Shown here: positions 34,695-41,964 of the stretch, piece after piece
Numbering within the stretch: the first letter of the stretch is position 1
How the letters are laid out: every line of letters starts with the position of its first letter
Assembly (NCBI GenBank): GCA_041748175.1
Contig: JBGTDU010000129.1
Span: 1 to 41,972, forward strand
Length of the DNA stretch: 41,972 nucleotides
Origin: JAHEJB01 sp041748175
Lineage (GTDB): Bacteria; Bacteroidota; Rhodothermia; Rhodothermales; Rubricoccaceae
Direction: 5' to 3'
Translations under genes and position numbers: made by a program
The notes under the pieces: generated by a model
Told to the model about the DNA's origin: nothing
Seen by the model: the letters and a program-made list of their open reading frames with translations, nothing else
Database searches by the model: none

Positions 34695-35041
34695 GTGTCG
34701 TCACCCCATGTCCAAGGGGCTTTAGGCTCGCTCACCACGTTGGGGGTGGATGCGCGCTGGCGTCTCTTGCCCTTTAGTTTTAGAAGCTCCATGGGGCGTG
34801 GGCCTGGCTCGGGGACGAGCTGGTTCAAACCCTCAAGCAAGCCCAGTGCACGCAGAACCCGCAGCATGCTCGACATTTGTGCGGAAGTACCAGCCTCGAT
34901 GCGCTCTATGGTTCGCTTGGAGACGCCTGCTTGTTCGGCCATATTGGCCTGGGTAAGCTGGCTCTCAATCCGGGCGCGCGCGACGCGTTCGCCTAATTCG
35001 CGAAGGATTGCCTCGTCCGTATGTAGGTTGTCGATTCCCAT
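34691..35041 (-). CDS. hipB: HipB-like antitoxin, HTH (XRE-type) regulator
   Basis: A 116-residue antitoxin and autorepressor. An XRE/Cro-type helix-turn-helix lies at about residues 16-70 (LGERVARARIESQLTQANMAEQAGVSKRTIERIEAG). A Pro/Lys-rich C-terminal tail follows (PRPMELLKLKGKRRQRASTP), longer than in E. coli HipB (88 residues), and may contact HipA. It is upstream of hipA with a 4-bp overlap. In front of the gene lie two TATATCG-N10-CGA sites 40 bp apart, which are good candidates for its own operators. Confidence 0.9.
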   Translation of the reverse strand: MGIDNLHTDEAILRELGERVARARIESQLTQANMAEQAGVSKRTIERIEAGTSAQMSSMLRVLRALGLLEGLNQLVPEPGPRPMELLKLKGKRRQRASTPNVVSEPKAPWTWGDDT

Positions 35042-35080
35042 AGGTGCCTTCTCTGACGCAATCTATCTAAATCGGTTTCA

Positions 35081-35140
35081 TATATCGTCAATTGTGTCGA
35101 GATATCAAGCGTTTGTGCGTTATATCGCCATCATTGGCGA
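35081..35140. promoter_or_regulatory. Two candidate HipB operators upstream of hipBA
   Basis: TATATCG-N10-CGA occurs at 35081-35100 and again at 35121-35140, exactly 40 bp (about four helical turns) apart and 40-100 bp upstream of the hipB ATG. The second site contains a perfect 7-bp inverted repeat, ATCGCCA-TCAT-TGGCGAT. E. coli HipB binds TATCC-N8-GGATA, so half-site and spacing are similar but not identical. Binding by this HipB is inferred. Confidence 0.65.
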
Positions 35141-35334
35141 TTAAAGTAGTCGAATGATAGCTAGCTAGGCGCGATACGTTTCTTGTGCCGGACGCCGAGA
35201 GATGCCATAGGACGTCCTCGTCGCGGAGGGAGAACGCACGGACGTCTGCCGTCGGAAGGCAAACACCATCGGGCGTTTATCGGCATCCCAAAGGCATCCC
35301 GCTCGGCATGAGTGGCGGGTTACTGGTCACGTCG

Positions 35335-35781
35335 TCAATCAGGAATTTCGGGTTCGACTAACCGCGCAAGCTGCTCCAGCGATTCTTGCCATCCGAGATA
35401 ACACATTTCCGGCGGGATGACTTCCGGAAGCCCCTCCTGCACAATATCGAGCTCAACCCCGCACGAGACCGGAGTCAAGGTTACCGTCGTCTGCATTTCT
35501 CCGGGGAGGTTCGGATCGTCGAACCTATCCGAATAGCGAATCATTTCAAAGGGCACAAGTTCGATGTATTCGCCACCAAAGGAGTGGGCATTGCGTGTCC
35601 CGAAGTTGGTGAAGGACATCTTGTAGGTCCCGCCAACCCGCGCGTCCATGTGGTGGATCGTGCAGGTGAATCCATACGGCGGGAGCCACTTCGCCATGGC
35701 GTCCGCATCTAAAAATGCTCGATAGACACGCTCCGGGCTTGCGCGAAGAACGCGATGAAGCGTGATGGTGCTGGTTGACAT
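35335..35781 (-). CDS. SRPBCC (AHSA1/START-like) family protein
   Basis: A 148-residue helix-grip protein of the activator-of-Hsp90-ATPase-1-like group. From the ATG at 35781 it starts MSTSTITLHRVLRASPERVYRAFLDADAMAKWLPPYGFTC, the hallmark N-terminus of these small hydrophobic-ligand-binding proteins. It goes on with GGTYKMSFTNFGTRNAHSFGGEY, MQTTVTLTPVSCGVEL and the C-terminal helix GWQESLEQLARLVEPE. An ATG at 35847 would add 22 unrelated residues. The ligand is unknown. It stands alone, 293 bp from hipB and 255 bp from the MOSC gene. Confidence 0.9.
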   Translation of the reverse strand: MSTSTITLHRVLRASPERVYRAFLDADAMAKWLPPYGFTCTIHHMDARVGGTYKMSFTNFGTRNAHSFGGEYIELVPFEMIRYSDRFDDPNLPGEMQTTVTLTPVSCGVELDIVQEGLPEVIPPEMCYLGWQESLEQLARLVEPEIPD

Positions 35782-36036
35782 GGATTGACCTCTGTTTATT
35801 GAATGATGTTTTCCTGCAAAGTTAAGCGCATCGCGATGTCCTCTCATCGTCGGCAGACTCCGAACCCACCGGAATCGTCAACCTGACGAGCACATCGAGG
35901 AAAGATCTCCCGCATATCAACCGTCTGTCGAAATACTCGGCTTCAAGCTTACCTCCTGGCTGTTTAGGCAGTAGGTATAGGTAACACCTGTTCGGTTGCG
36001 GTCAAAGGTCTGTTGAGGTAGGAGGTTGATGGCCGT

Positions 36037-36783
36037 TCACCCGTCGAAACAGACAGGGTCGCCGACGGCTACGCGCCCCGGCTGGACCGTGGAGCCATAC
36101 ACGCCCAAGCAGGACTGGCGCTCGCGGCTGATCGCGCGCAGCGTTGAGGGGTCAATCCGGGCGGTTGCCGGATCCACGTTAACGACGGCGCACCGTTGGT
36201 CTCGCTTGTCGACGCGCATCTTTGCGCCGCCGATCCGCAAGACAGCCCCGACCCACGCATCCTCGGGAAACGCCACGTCGTCCGCCGCCTCCACGACCAG
36301 GTTGGGCCGGAACCGTTGAATGTCGAGCTCGCCGCCCAGCATCGCTCCCAGGCTGGCGACCGTCTGCGTGGTGATGAGCGAGAGGGGGAAGGTGTCGAAC
36401 ACGCCGCGATTCTGTTTCGCGACGCGCGCGTCGTGGCCCAGTTCGGTGGCCAAGGCAGCGTCCACGACATCGAAGTCGCGCCCAGCCGGAGAGCGCACGA
36501 CCGTGGCCGATGTGTCGGGCGTGTCGGGATTCTCGAACCGCGGCCGATAGTGGCCCATGTCCGGTCGCTCCCGGATCGTCAACCACGGGAACCCGCTACG
36601 TTCCACGCCGCCCCGGATGAACGCCCAGCGGCGGTCGCCGGCCAAGCCGTGCCAGGAGATGTCCACTTCTTCCAGCGATTCGGCCCCCATCGACTTGACA
36701 GGGTAGCGCCAAAGCATCACGACCCGCCCGACTTCGCCGTGGTGCACTTCCGGTTTCTGGAGCGAGTCCTTTTCGACATTCAT
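36037..36783 (-). CDS. MOSC-domain protein (MOSC N-terminal beta barrel plus MOSC domain)
   Basis: A 248-residue protein of the molybdenum-cofactor-sulfurase C-terminal family, which includes mARC and YcbX-type N-hydroxylated-compound reductases. The N-terminal beta-barrel domain begins VGRVVMLWRYPVKSMGAESLEEVDISWHGLAGDRRWAFI. The MOSC domain follows (FRPNLVVEAADDVAFPEDAWVGAVLRIGGAKMRV) with the conserved Cys in KRDQRCAVVNVDP, the expected Moco ligand. It ends CLGVYGSTVQPGRVAVGDPV. No ferredoxin domain is fused, so an electron donor would be separate. It is isolated, with 400 bp of non-coding DNA upstream. Confidence 0.9.
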   Translation of the reverse strand: MNVEKDSLQKPEVHHGEVGRVVMLWRYPVKSMGAESLEEVDISWHGLAGDRRWAFIRGGVERSGFPWLTIRERPDMGHYRPRFENPDTPDTSATVVRSPAGRDFDVVDAALATELGHDARVAKQNRGVFDTFPLSLITTQTVASLGAMLGGELDIQRFRPNLVVEAADDVAFPEDAWVGAVLRIGGAKMRVDKRDQRCAVVNVDPATARIDPSTLRAISRERQSCLGVYGSTVQPGRVAVGDPVCFDG

Positions 36784-37185
36784 CTCTTATTGCCGCAACG
36801 GGTTTCGGCGTCTGGGCGTCGCCGAACAGGGGCCATTCAGCCGTAGCAGGCCGACGACCGCCGTAAGGAGCGGGGCATTGTAGGCACCAGCGTGTCTACG
36901 AGGCAAGGACGCGTGCACGTGCTATTAACCTGCAGCGGCGAGCGTAGTCATGTCGCGTAGTTCAAGGCCATCAACCACGCGATCACGTGAGGGAGCGGTC
37001 TGGTCCCGAGCGATAGGAGCTTCTGGCTCACGGCTCGGTCTCGGCGAAGTCAGCCAAGAGTTGGCGCACCCACCTCCTTTCCGTGGTAGCATCTCTCTCG
37101 ACTGTGTCAGAAGAAGTTTTATCCCCCTTGCCAGAAGGGCAGTTTGTGCACAAAACCTGGAATCGGGCAACGAACGGTAGCATCG
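36784..37185. other. Intergenic region between catalase and MOSC genes
   Basis: These 402 bp separate two minus-strand genes. Short readings exist on both strands but are low-complexity and resemble no family. I see no convincing hairpin terminator, tRNA or repeat. The promoter of the MOSC gene should lie at the low-coordinate end. Confidence 0.4.
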
Positions 37186-38856
37186 TCAGTCCTCGATGGT
37201 CTCTATCTCCATCGGTTGCGGCGGCTCGGGTATGGCATCGTTGACGACGTGGCCGGTGTAGGCATCGGCCGGGGCAGCGCCATCTCCCGATGTTCCCTGG
37301 GTTGAATTCGACGGCGAGACAGGATTAACTCCCCCGCTGGCAAGCACGTCGCGGAAATCGGGCACATCACTCTTGTCGATGCCGAGCCCATCGGCGACGC
37401 CCTGCCCGAAGTCCTCGTGGACGAGGTAGAACTGCGGCAGCATGGCGAGCTGAATCCGTTTGGGCGAACCTTCCATCGAGCCTACGATGTTCTCGACGAG
37501 CCGCCGCCGCTCGCCGTCGTCGAAAACCTCGCTCCACATCAGGTTTGGTTGGCCGAAGTAGTCGCGGTCGTCGCATTCGAACCAGTCCCAGCGCTTGCCC
37601 TCGCCGTTGGTAGGGATCGCCGGTTCGTCGTATTTCTCCTTGTTGGCCTGCGGCCCGCCGAAGGAGTTCGGCTCGTAATCGACCTGGTTGCCGCCGTTTC
37701 CGTCCACGCGCATCGGGCCGTCGCGGTGATAGGTGTTGTGGAAAGGGCAGCCGCGCGGCTGGTTGACCGGCACCTGGTGGAAGTTGGTGCCGATTCGGTA
37801 GAGGTGCGCGTCGGCGTAGGAGAGGACGCGGTTCTGGAGCACCTTGTCCGGCGAGATGCCGATGCCGGGCACTAGGTTCGAGGGCTGAAAGGCCGCCTGT
37901 TCGATCTCTTCGAAGTAGTTCACCGGGTTCTGGTTCAGTTCCATCCGGCCGACCTCGATCAGCGGGAAGTCGGCGTGCTGCCAGACCTTGGTGAGGTCGA
38001 ACGGGTGCCACTTGTACTCCTCAGCCTGCACCTCGGTCATCACCTGGATCAAGACCGTCCACGTCGGGAAGTCGCCGTCCTCGATGGCCTTGAAGAGGTC
38101 GTGCGTCGAATAGTCCGCGTCCTCGCCCGCGACGCGCGTGGCCTCGTCCGCGGTGAAGTTCTTGATGCCCTGGTCGGTCTTAAGGTGCCACTTCACCCAT
38201 ACGCGCTCGCCGCCGGAATTCCACATCGACATCGTGTGGGACGAGAAGCCGTCCATGAAGCGGGCGGAGACTGGCGTACCGCGGTCGGAGTAGAGGATCA
38301 TCACCTGGTGCATGGCCTCGGGCGAGAGGCTCCAGTAATCCCACCGCCGCCAGTGGGGCTTGAGGTGGCTGCCCGGCTCGCGCTTCTGCGTGTGGATGAA
38401 GTCCGAGAACTTGAGCGGGTCGCGGATGAAGAAGACCGGCGTGTTGTTGCCAACCATGTCCCAGTTGCCCTCCTCGGTGTAGAACTTCAATGCGAAGCCA
38501 CGCGGGTCTCGCGCCGAGTCCGCCGAGCCGCTCTCGCCGCCGACCGTCGAGAAGCGCGCCAGCATCTGCGTCTGCTTGCCGACCTCGGAGAGAAATGCAG
38601 CTTTGCAGTACATCGCCACGTCGTTCGTGACGGTGAACGTGCCGTGCGCACCGTAGCCCTTGGCGTGGACGACCCGCTCGGGGACGCGCTCGCGGTTGAA
38701 GTGGTGCATCTTCTCCACGAGCCACACATCCTGCATCAGAACGGGGCCGCGGTTGCCTGCCGTTTCGGAGTTCTGGTTGTCGGCGACGGGGCGGCCGAAG
38801 GCGGTCGTCAGCTGCGGCGCTTTCGGGTCCTGGTGCTTGCTCTTGTGCTGGCTCAT
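37186..38856 (-). CDS. katA: Heme catalase (monofunctional, small-subunit type)
   Basis: A cytoplasmic heme enzyme that dismutates hydrogen peroxide to water and oxygen. From the ATG at 38856 (MSQHKSKHQDPK) it has 556 residues; the frame is open for 65 further codons, but they lie over the cassette-array remnant and look non-coding. The distal His64 sits in RVVHAKGYGAHGTF, the distal Asn137 in VGNNTPVFFIRDP, and the proximal heme Tyr in RVLSYADAHLYRIGTN. Spacing from His to Asn (73) equals that of bovine catalase. The C-terminus runs about 50 residues past the usual end in a low-complexity Ser/Pro/Asp-rich tail. All catalytic residues are present. It adjoins the distal end of the cassette array. 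Confidence 0.95.
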   Translation of the reverse strand: MSQHKSKHQDPKAPQLTTAFGRPVADNQNSETAGNRGPVLMQDVWLVEKMHHFNRERVPERVVHAKGYGAHGTFTVTNDVAMYCKAAFLSEVGKQTQMLARFSTVGGESGSADSARDPRGFALKFYTEEGNWDMVGNNTPVFFIRDPLKFSDFIHTQKREPGSHLKPHWRRWDYWSLSPEAMHQVMILYSDRGTPVSARFMDGFSSHTMSMWNSGGERVWVKWHLKTDQGIKNFTADEATRVAGEDADYSTHDLFKAIEDGDFPTWTVLIQVMTEVQAEEYKWHPFDLTKVWQHADFPLIEVGRMELNQNPVNYFEEIEQAAFQPSNLVPGIGISPDKVLQNRVLSYADAHLYRIGTNFHQVPVNQPRGCPFHNTYHRDGPMRVDGNGGNQVDYEPNSFGGPQANKEKYDEPAIPTNGEGKRWDWFECDDRDYFGQPNLMWSEVFDDGERRRLVENIVGSMEGSPKRIQLAMLPQFYLVHEDFGQGVADGLGIDKSDVPDFRDVLASGGVNPVSPSNSTQGTSGDGAAPADAYTGHVVNDAIPEPPQPMEIETIED

Positions 38857-38965
38857 GGCTGGGGAAGGAAGGGATGAATAGAAAGAACGTAACGCTGCCG
38901 CATCCTGGAGTTCCGCCAGACCTATCACGTTTCGGTCGCGGAAAGAGGCAAGGCGCTCAAGCGTG

Positions 38966-39703
38966 CTATCGGCCTGCATCACGGGGTATATGGCCGCGTG
39001 GCGGACCCCACTGATCCCTGATAACACGCCAGTCCACGTCGCGCCACCCATGGTCTCTCATCCACGAGCGACCGGGGCGCACCGGCTCTACTTTCGCTCC
39101 GAACCATTCCGCTAGCCGCTGAACCCGGGCGTTCGCACTCACGGTCGAGCCGGAGATCGTGGGTACACCCGGTTCCGCAAACCCGAAATCAAGCAGCGGC
39201 CGACCGGCTTCGACGGCATAGCCGTAGCGGCCTCAATAAACGTGGGTGAGCTCCACACCGAGTTCCGCTTTGCCCGGCCCGGCCTTGCTCCTGGGCAACC
39301 CGCAGCAACCGACGAGCGCACGAGGTTCCGCCCACTGCACAATGGCGAGTTAGTCGTTGAGCCGTGCTCACTCGGACGCCCATTATCGAAGGGTCCCGGA
39401 GCGCCGCACGACGTGCTCTGGGTCTAACTCATCCGGACCGTAGAAAGAGTGGGCGCGCGAGTCTGTTTGTTAGTGGCTGTTAACGATTAGGGCGCGAGGT
39501 CAGTGAGAGGTCATTCTGAGGCCGTTTCAAGACGCGCGAGGTGTTCGGGGCGGGGTCCCGGATGACGAGCGCAACGCTGAAACGGACCAGAATGGCCCGC
39601 AATGGCCCGTCGAGAAAAGTGTTAACAGGCCCTAGTCTAGAAAGGCGGCGCGGTCGGCCTCTGCAAAGTCGCGAAGCAAGAACCGCTTCGTTTGAGTCTC
39701 CAT
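38966..39703 (-). pseudogene. GNAT N-acetyltransferase cassette gene, decayed and interrupted by a MITE
   Basis: The reading starts at ATG 39703 as METQTKRFLLRDFAEADRAAFLD (first 23 codons intact, the usual GNAT N-terminus). It then runs into the insertion at 39475-39632. In the same frame beyond the insertion the text continues QTDSRAHSFYGPDELDPEHV, then LAIVQWAEPRALVGCCGL, GKAELGVELTHVY, GRYGYAVEAGRPLLDFGF, STVSANARVQRLAEWFGA and SWMRDHGWRDVDW. These are typical GNAT strands, including the acetyl-CoA-binding GRYGYA segment. Five in-frame stops interrupt it: TAA after LD at the insertion junction, TAA, TGA, TAA, and TGA before GRYGY. No frameshift is needed. The start lies 22 bp after the R' core of the attC at 39724, as expected for a cassette gene. 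The 3' limit is uncertain; homology fades near 39010. Confidence 0.82.
39475..39632. mobile_element. 158-bp MITE-like insertion with imperfect ~50-bp terminal inverted repeats
   Basis: The ends are GGC-TGTTAAC on the left and GTTAACAGGCCC on the right, and similarity continues inward (GGTCATTCTGAGGCCGTTTCA on the left matches inverted GGCCATTCTGGTCCGTTTCA on the right). TAGT flanks both sides (39471-39474 and 39633-39636), a likely 4-bp target duplication. It has no coding capacity. Removing it with one TAGT copy rejoins the GNAT reading in frame, which confirms the borders. The transposase family that moves it is unknown; IS5-like is a guess. Confidence 0.8.
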
Positions 39704-39723
39704 GCAGGCGACGAGGTGAGGCC

Positions 39724-39793
39724 GCAGAACGGTTGAGCTAAGCCGCCTCGGAGGCCGAAGGCCGGAGGGGTCGGCTGGAGCGCCTTGTTGGCT
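39724..39793 (-). repeat. attC-like recombination site (VOC cassette / GNAT cassette junction)
   Basis: About 70 bp, the classic short attC length. Read on the minus strand it has an R''-like GCCAAC, then CAGCCGAC (L''), a GGCC-TTC-GGCC-centred hairpin, GGCGGCTTAG (L') and CCGTTCTGC (R'-like; consensus GTTRRRY). AGCCG and CGGCT pair. It sits between the VOC stop (39809) and the GNAT start (39703). The R' core deviates from consensus, so the site may be worn. Confidence 0.62.
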
Positions 39794-39808
39794 GCGTTGG
39801 TACAGTGT

Positions 39809-40219
39809 CTATTCGCTGGATGACATCGCGTTCATGTCCATCCACATTGCCTCCCAAACATGACCGTCAGGATCGGCCAAATTGCGGTTGTACATGAATC
39901 CGAGGTCTTGTGCGGAATTGATGTCGGCGGTTCCGCCGTTTTCCGCAGCCGCTTTGTTCATAGCGTCGACTTCGTCACGGGAGGCACACGAAATTGCGAG
40001 CATGACCTCGCTTGACGAGGATGGAGGAATTGGGCGGGCTGTGAAGGTGCGCCACTTGTCGTGAGTGAGCAACATTACATTGATTGACTCGCTCAACACC
40101 ATGCACGCAGCCGTATCGTCTGTGAACTGTGGGTTGTTTGTGAAGCCGAGTGCGGTGTAGAAAGACATAGATGCTTTCAAATCGGCTACAGGCAGGTTGA
40201 CGAAAATCATTCGGGACAT
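39809..40219 (-). CDS. VOC-family (glyoxalase/bleomycin-resistance-like) protein, integron cassette gene
   Basis: A 136-residue single vicinal-oxygen-chelate protein. It opens MSRMIFVNLPVADLKASMSFYTALGF, the standard first beta-alpha-beta unit, and ends with NRNLADPDGHVWEAMWMDM, where DPDGHVWE carries the usual metal-ligand Glu/His positions. VOC proteins include glyoxalases, antibiotic-binding proteins and dioxygenases. The first His ligand is not obvious here, so it may be a binding protein and not an enzyme. Its start lies about 35 bp after the R' end of one attC-like site and its stop 16 bp before the next, the tight packing of a gene cassette. VOC genes are frequent in integron cassettes. 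Confidence 0.88.
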   Translation of the reverse strand: MSRMIFVNLPVADLKASMSFYTALGFTNNPQFTDDTAACMVLSESINVMLLTHDKWRTFTARPIPPSSSSEVMLAISCASRDEVDAMNKAAAENGGTADINSAQDLGFMYNRNLADPDGHVWEAMWMDMNAMSSSE

Positions 40220-40251
40220 TGCTTTTTCTTTTGGTGGTTGAGTGGTAAGCA

Positions 40252-40374
40252 GCTAACGGAGGGCCGCCCGATCGCGGAGAGTACCAAGGCGGTTGGGCGC
40301 GGTAGTGTAGACGCTGACGATCGTGCGAGGCAAGGCTGTTAAGCGTTCGGTCGGCCTGCAAGCGCGGGTTAGCC
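40252..40374 (-). repeat. attC-like recombination site (beta-barrel cassette / VOC cassette junction)
   Basis: About 123 bp. On the minus strand it begins GGCTAAC (R'', matching RYYYAAC), goes on CCGCGCTTGCAGGCCGACCG (R''-L'' region), and ends CGGGCGGCC (L') and TCCGTTAGC (R'). GGCCG/CGGCC and CTAAC/GTTAG pair as in attC hairpins. It begins 10 bp after the beta-barrel stop at 40384 and ends 32 bp before the VOC start. Confidence 0.68.
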
Positions 40375-40383
40375 CGCCCGCCG

Positions 40384-41067
40384 CTACCACACGAACCCGA
40401 GCGAGACATCGAATCCACTCACGCTGCCCTTTACCGGCGCGTCCACGAGGAAGTCGGTGAGCGTGCGACCGTAGCGAACCTCGGCTCGTAGTCCGGGCCA
40501 CTTCGGTCGTTCCACCGCTACCCCGAGACCAACGACGCCACTCAGGCTGACGTCAGCGAACAGGGGAACGAACTCGTCCTCGTAGAAGGGCGGCGCGCCT
40601 TCCAAATCCTCCGGTGGGAGGACGCGCCCGGCGTCGCTCCCCAGCAGCACGTCGAGTCGAGGACCTGCTACGAGGTAGGGGGAATATGGATGTTGACCGA
40701 ATGGGAGCACACGACCGAGCACGCCGAGCGAGGTGAAGTTGAGCGAGGTAGTGAACTGTTCCTCGATACGTTCTTCGGGACCGTCAATGCTTGTGAAGGT
40801 AATCGGATATGAGTACCCACGGCGGGCAAACGAGGCTTCCGCTGACGCGGCGAGATTATCCGTAATCAAGGCTTCCACAAAAGCTGCGGCTCCAAACCCG
40901 AGCTCCCGCTCTACTCCGATGTCGATGCCGCCGTCAACGATGTCGTCGTAGTCTGGAACGAGAGAGGAGAGGTTGCCACCGACGCTGAAGCCGAAGGCGA
41001 GGTCCCGCTGTGCCAGAGCGGGACTAGCAACGAGGAGAGCGACGAGTAAGGTGAAGGCGATGCGCAT
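40384..41067 (-). CDS. Outer-membrane beta-barrel protein (PorT-like), integron cassette gene
   Basis: A 227-residue protein with signal peptide MRIAFTLLVALLVASPALAQ from the ATG at 41067; an in-frame TTG at 41076 is less likely. The mature part alternates hydrophobic and polar residues with Gly turns (LAFGFSVGGNLSSL, LGFGAAAFVEALI, LGVLGRVLPFG) and ends in an aromatic residue (SGFDVSLGFVW), as in Bacteroidota outer-membrane beta-barrel family proteins. A transport or adhesion role is not established. It is flanked by attC-like sites on both sides. A signal-peptide-bearing outer-membrane protein fits the environmental cassettes carried by chromosomal integrons, and its tail suits this phylum's own export machinery. 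Confidence 0.86.
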   Translation of the reverse strand: MRIAFTLLVALLVASPALAQRDLAFGFSVGGNLSSLVPDYDDIVDGGIDIGVERELGFGAAAFVEALITDNLAASAEASFARRGYSYPITFTSIDGPEERIEEQFTTSLNFTSLGVLGRVLPFGQHPYSPYLVAGPRLDVLLGSDAGRVLPPEDLEGAPPFYEDEFVPLFADVSLSGVVGLGVAVERPKWPGLRAEVRYGRTLTDFLVDAPVKGSVSGFDVSLGFVW

Positions 41068-41107
41068 TGAGTTCAAAAGTGCCGGATTGTAGGGCGTTCT
41101 TCGGGCG

Positions 41108-41219
41108 GGATAACGCCTGAGTTAAGCCGACCTGCGTAGTGGAGCCAACAACATGGCAAGCTTTACCTGCCATGTTGTTGGTGTAACGAAGCGGGTTCGG
41201 CTTGAACGAATTGTTAGGC
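41108..41219 (-). repeat. attC recombination site, canonical (methyltransferase / beta-barrel junction)
   Basis: About 112 bp. On the minus strand it begins GCCTAAC (R'', exact RYYYAAC), continues AATTCGTTCAAGCCGA (R''-L''), and closes with TCGGCTTAACTCAG (L') and GCGTTATCC (R'). AAGCCGA and TCGGCTT pair perfectly. These parts closely resemble the attC of classical aadA cassettes from memory. The central part holds a 14-bp perfect inverted repeat (41145-41158 with 41168-41181). It lies between the stop at 41243 and the ATG at 41067. Confidence 0.87.
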
Positions 41220-41242
41220 CGCATCCGAGGGATTGGGGCGGG

Positions 41243-41938
41243 CTAAGCAGACGCACGCCACCCTCGCCATGAAAGGCCTGCATAGAAAAGTTCAATATCT
41301 GTATAGCCAGACGCTGTAAGCAACTCCTCATCGCGGCTAGCGCTGACCATCTGCAATACCGTGGTTAGCCGCCCACAAGTTGAGCTGACTAGCTCGGGAT
41401 CAGCTCCAGATTCAAGCGCGAAATCCCGGTAGCGAGCAAGGGCACGTGTAGACGTAGGTGCTGCTAAATCAATGCAGCAGTCGACAAGTACCAGTGGCGA
41501 TCCCGGCTTCAAGCGTTCCCGAAGTTCAGTAAGGGTTCGTTCCTTTTCGCCATCATCCGGGACGAAATGCAGAGTTAGAAGGCAAGTTGCCGCATCATAC
41601 GGACCACGTGGAGCATCGAATATGTATCCATGATGCCACTGCACCCGACTACTTGCACCAAGTGAAGTGACTCGCTCCTTAGCCGCTTTTAGCATTTCTG
41701 CAGCAGGATCGACTCCTGTGAAACTCCAGCTTGGGTAGCGCTTGGCGAAAGCTTCAAGCTCTAGGCCACCGCCGGCGCCAAGCACGAGGACTTCGCCTGT
41801 CTCTCCAATGTGCTCATGGAGTAACTGGGCAGCCATTTGCTGCATGTGCTGGTAGGCCGGCACGAAAGCAGATGGGCCTTGCGCGTAACGACGGACGACG
41901 TCCGGATCTTCGTAGTGCGTCGGTTTCATCTTGGGCAT
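41243..41938 (-). CDS. Class I SAM-dependent methyltransferase, integron cassette gene
   Basis: A 231-residue Rossmann-fold methyltransferase. Motif I is VLVLGAGGGLELEAFAKRYP, with the SAM-binding GxGxG-type loop, followed by TGVDPAAEML (motif post-I, the acidic Asp contacting the ribose). Motif III-like LVLVDCCIDL follows, in a protein that begins YEDPDVVRRYAQGPSAFVPAY. That opening resembles CmoA/small-molecule methyltransferases, but the substrate cannot be named. The start at 41938 (Met4 at 41929 is an alternative) lies about 25-30 bp after a GTTAGGC core at the window edge. Its stop lies 24 bp before a canonical attC, so the whole gene is one cassette. Confidence 0.9.
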   Translation of the reverse strand: MPKMKPTHYEDPDVVRRYAQGPSAFVPAYQHMQQMAAQLLHEHIGETGEVLVLGAGGGLELEAFAKRYPSWSFTGVDPAAEMLKAAKERVTSLGASSRVQWHHGYIFDAPRGPYDAATCLLTLHFVPDDGEKERTLTELRERLKPGSPLVLVDCCIDLAAPTSTRALARYRDFALESGADPELVSSTCGRLTTVLQMVSASRDEELLTASGYTDIELFYAGLSWRGWRASA

Positions 41939-41964
41939 CCGACTCGATGTTGGTTGGAACTGCG

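Noticed and set aside
36925..37180. Overlapping small readings on both strands in the catalase-MOSC spacer
   Set aside because: They have no start context, no homology that I recognise and biased composition.
37975..38877. A 300-codon plus-strand reading across the catalase gene
   Set aside because: It is antisense to a well-conserved catalase and dominated by Leu, Val and Arg, as GC-rich shadows are.
38857..38965. A further attC site downstream of the GNAT pseudogene
   Set aside because: GCGTTACGT occurs near 38900, but no R'' or L'' partner was found. The array boundary therefore remains undefined.
39139..39383. Two short minus-strand readings of 60-70 codons in the GNAT region
   Set aside because: They are out of frame with the GNAT text, which reads continuously in the third frame apart from stops.
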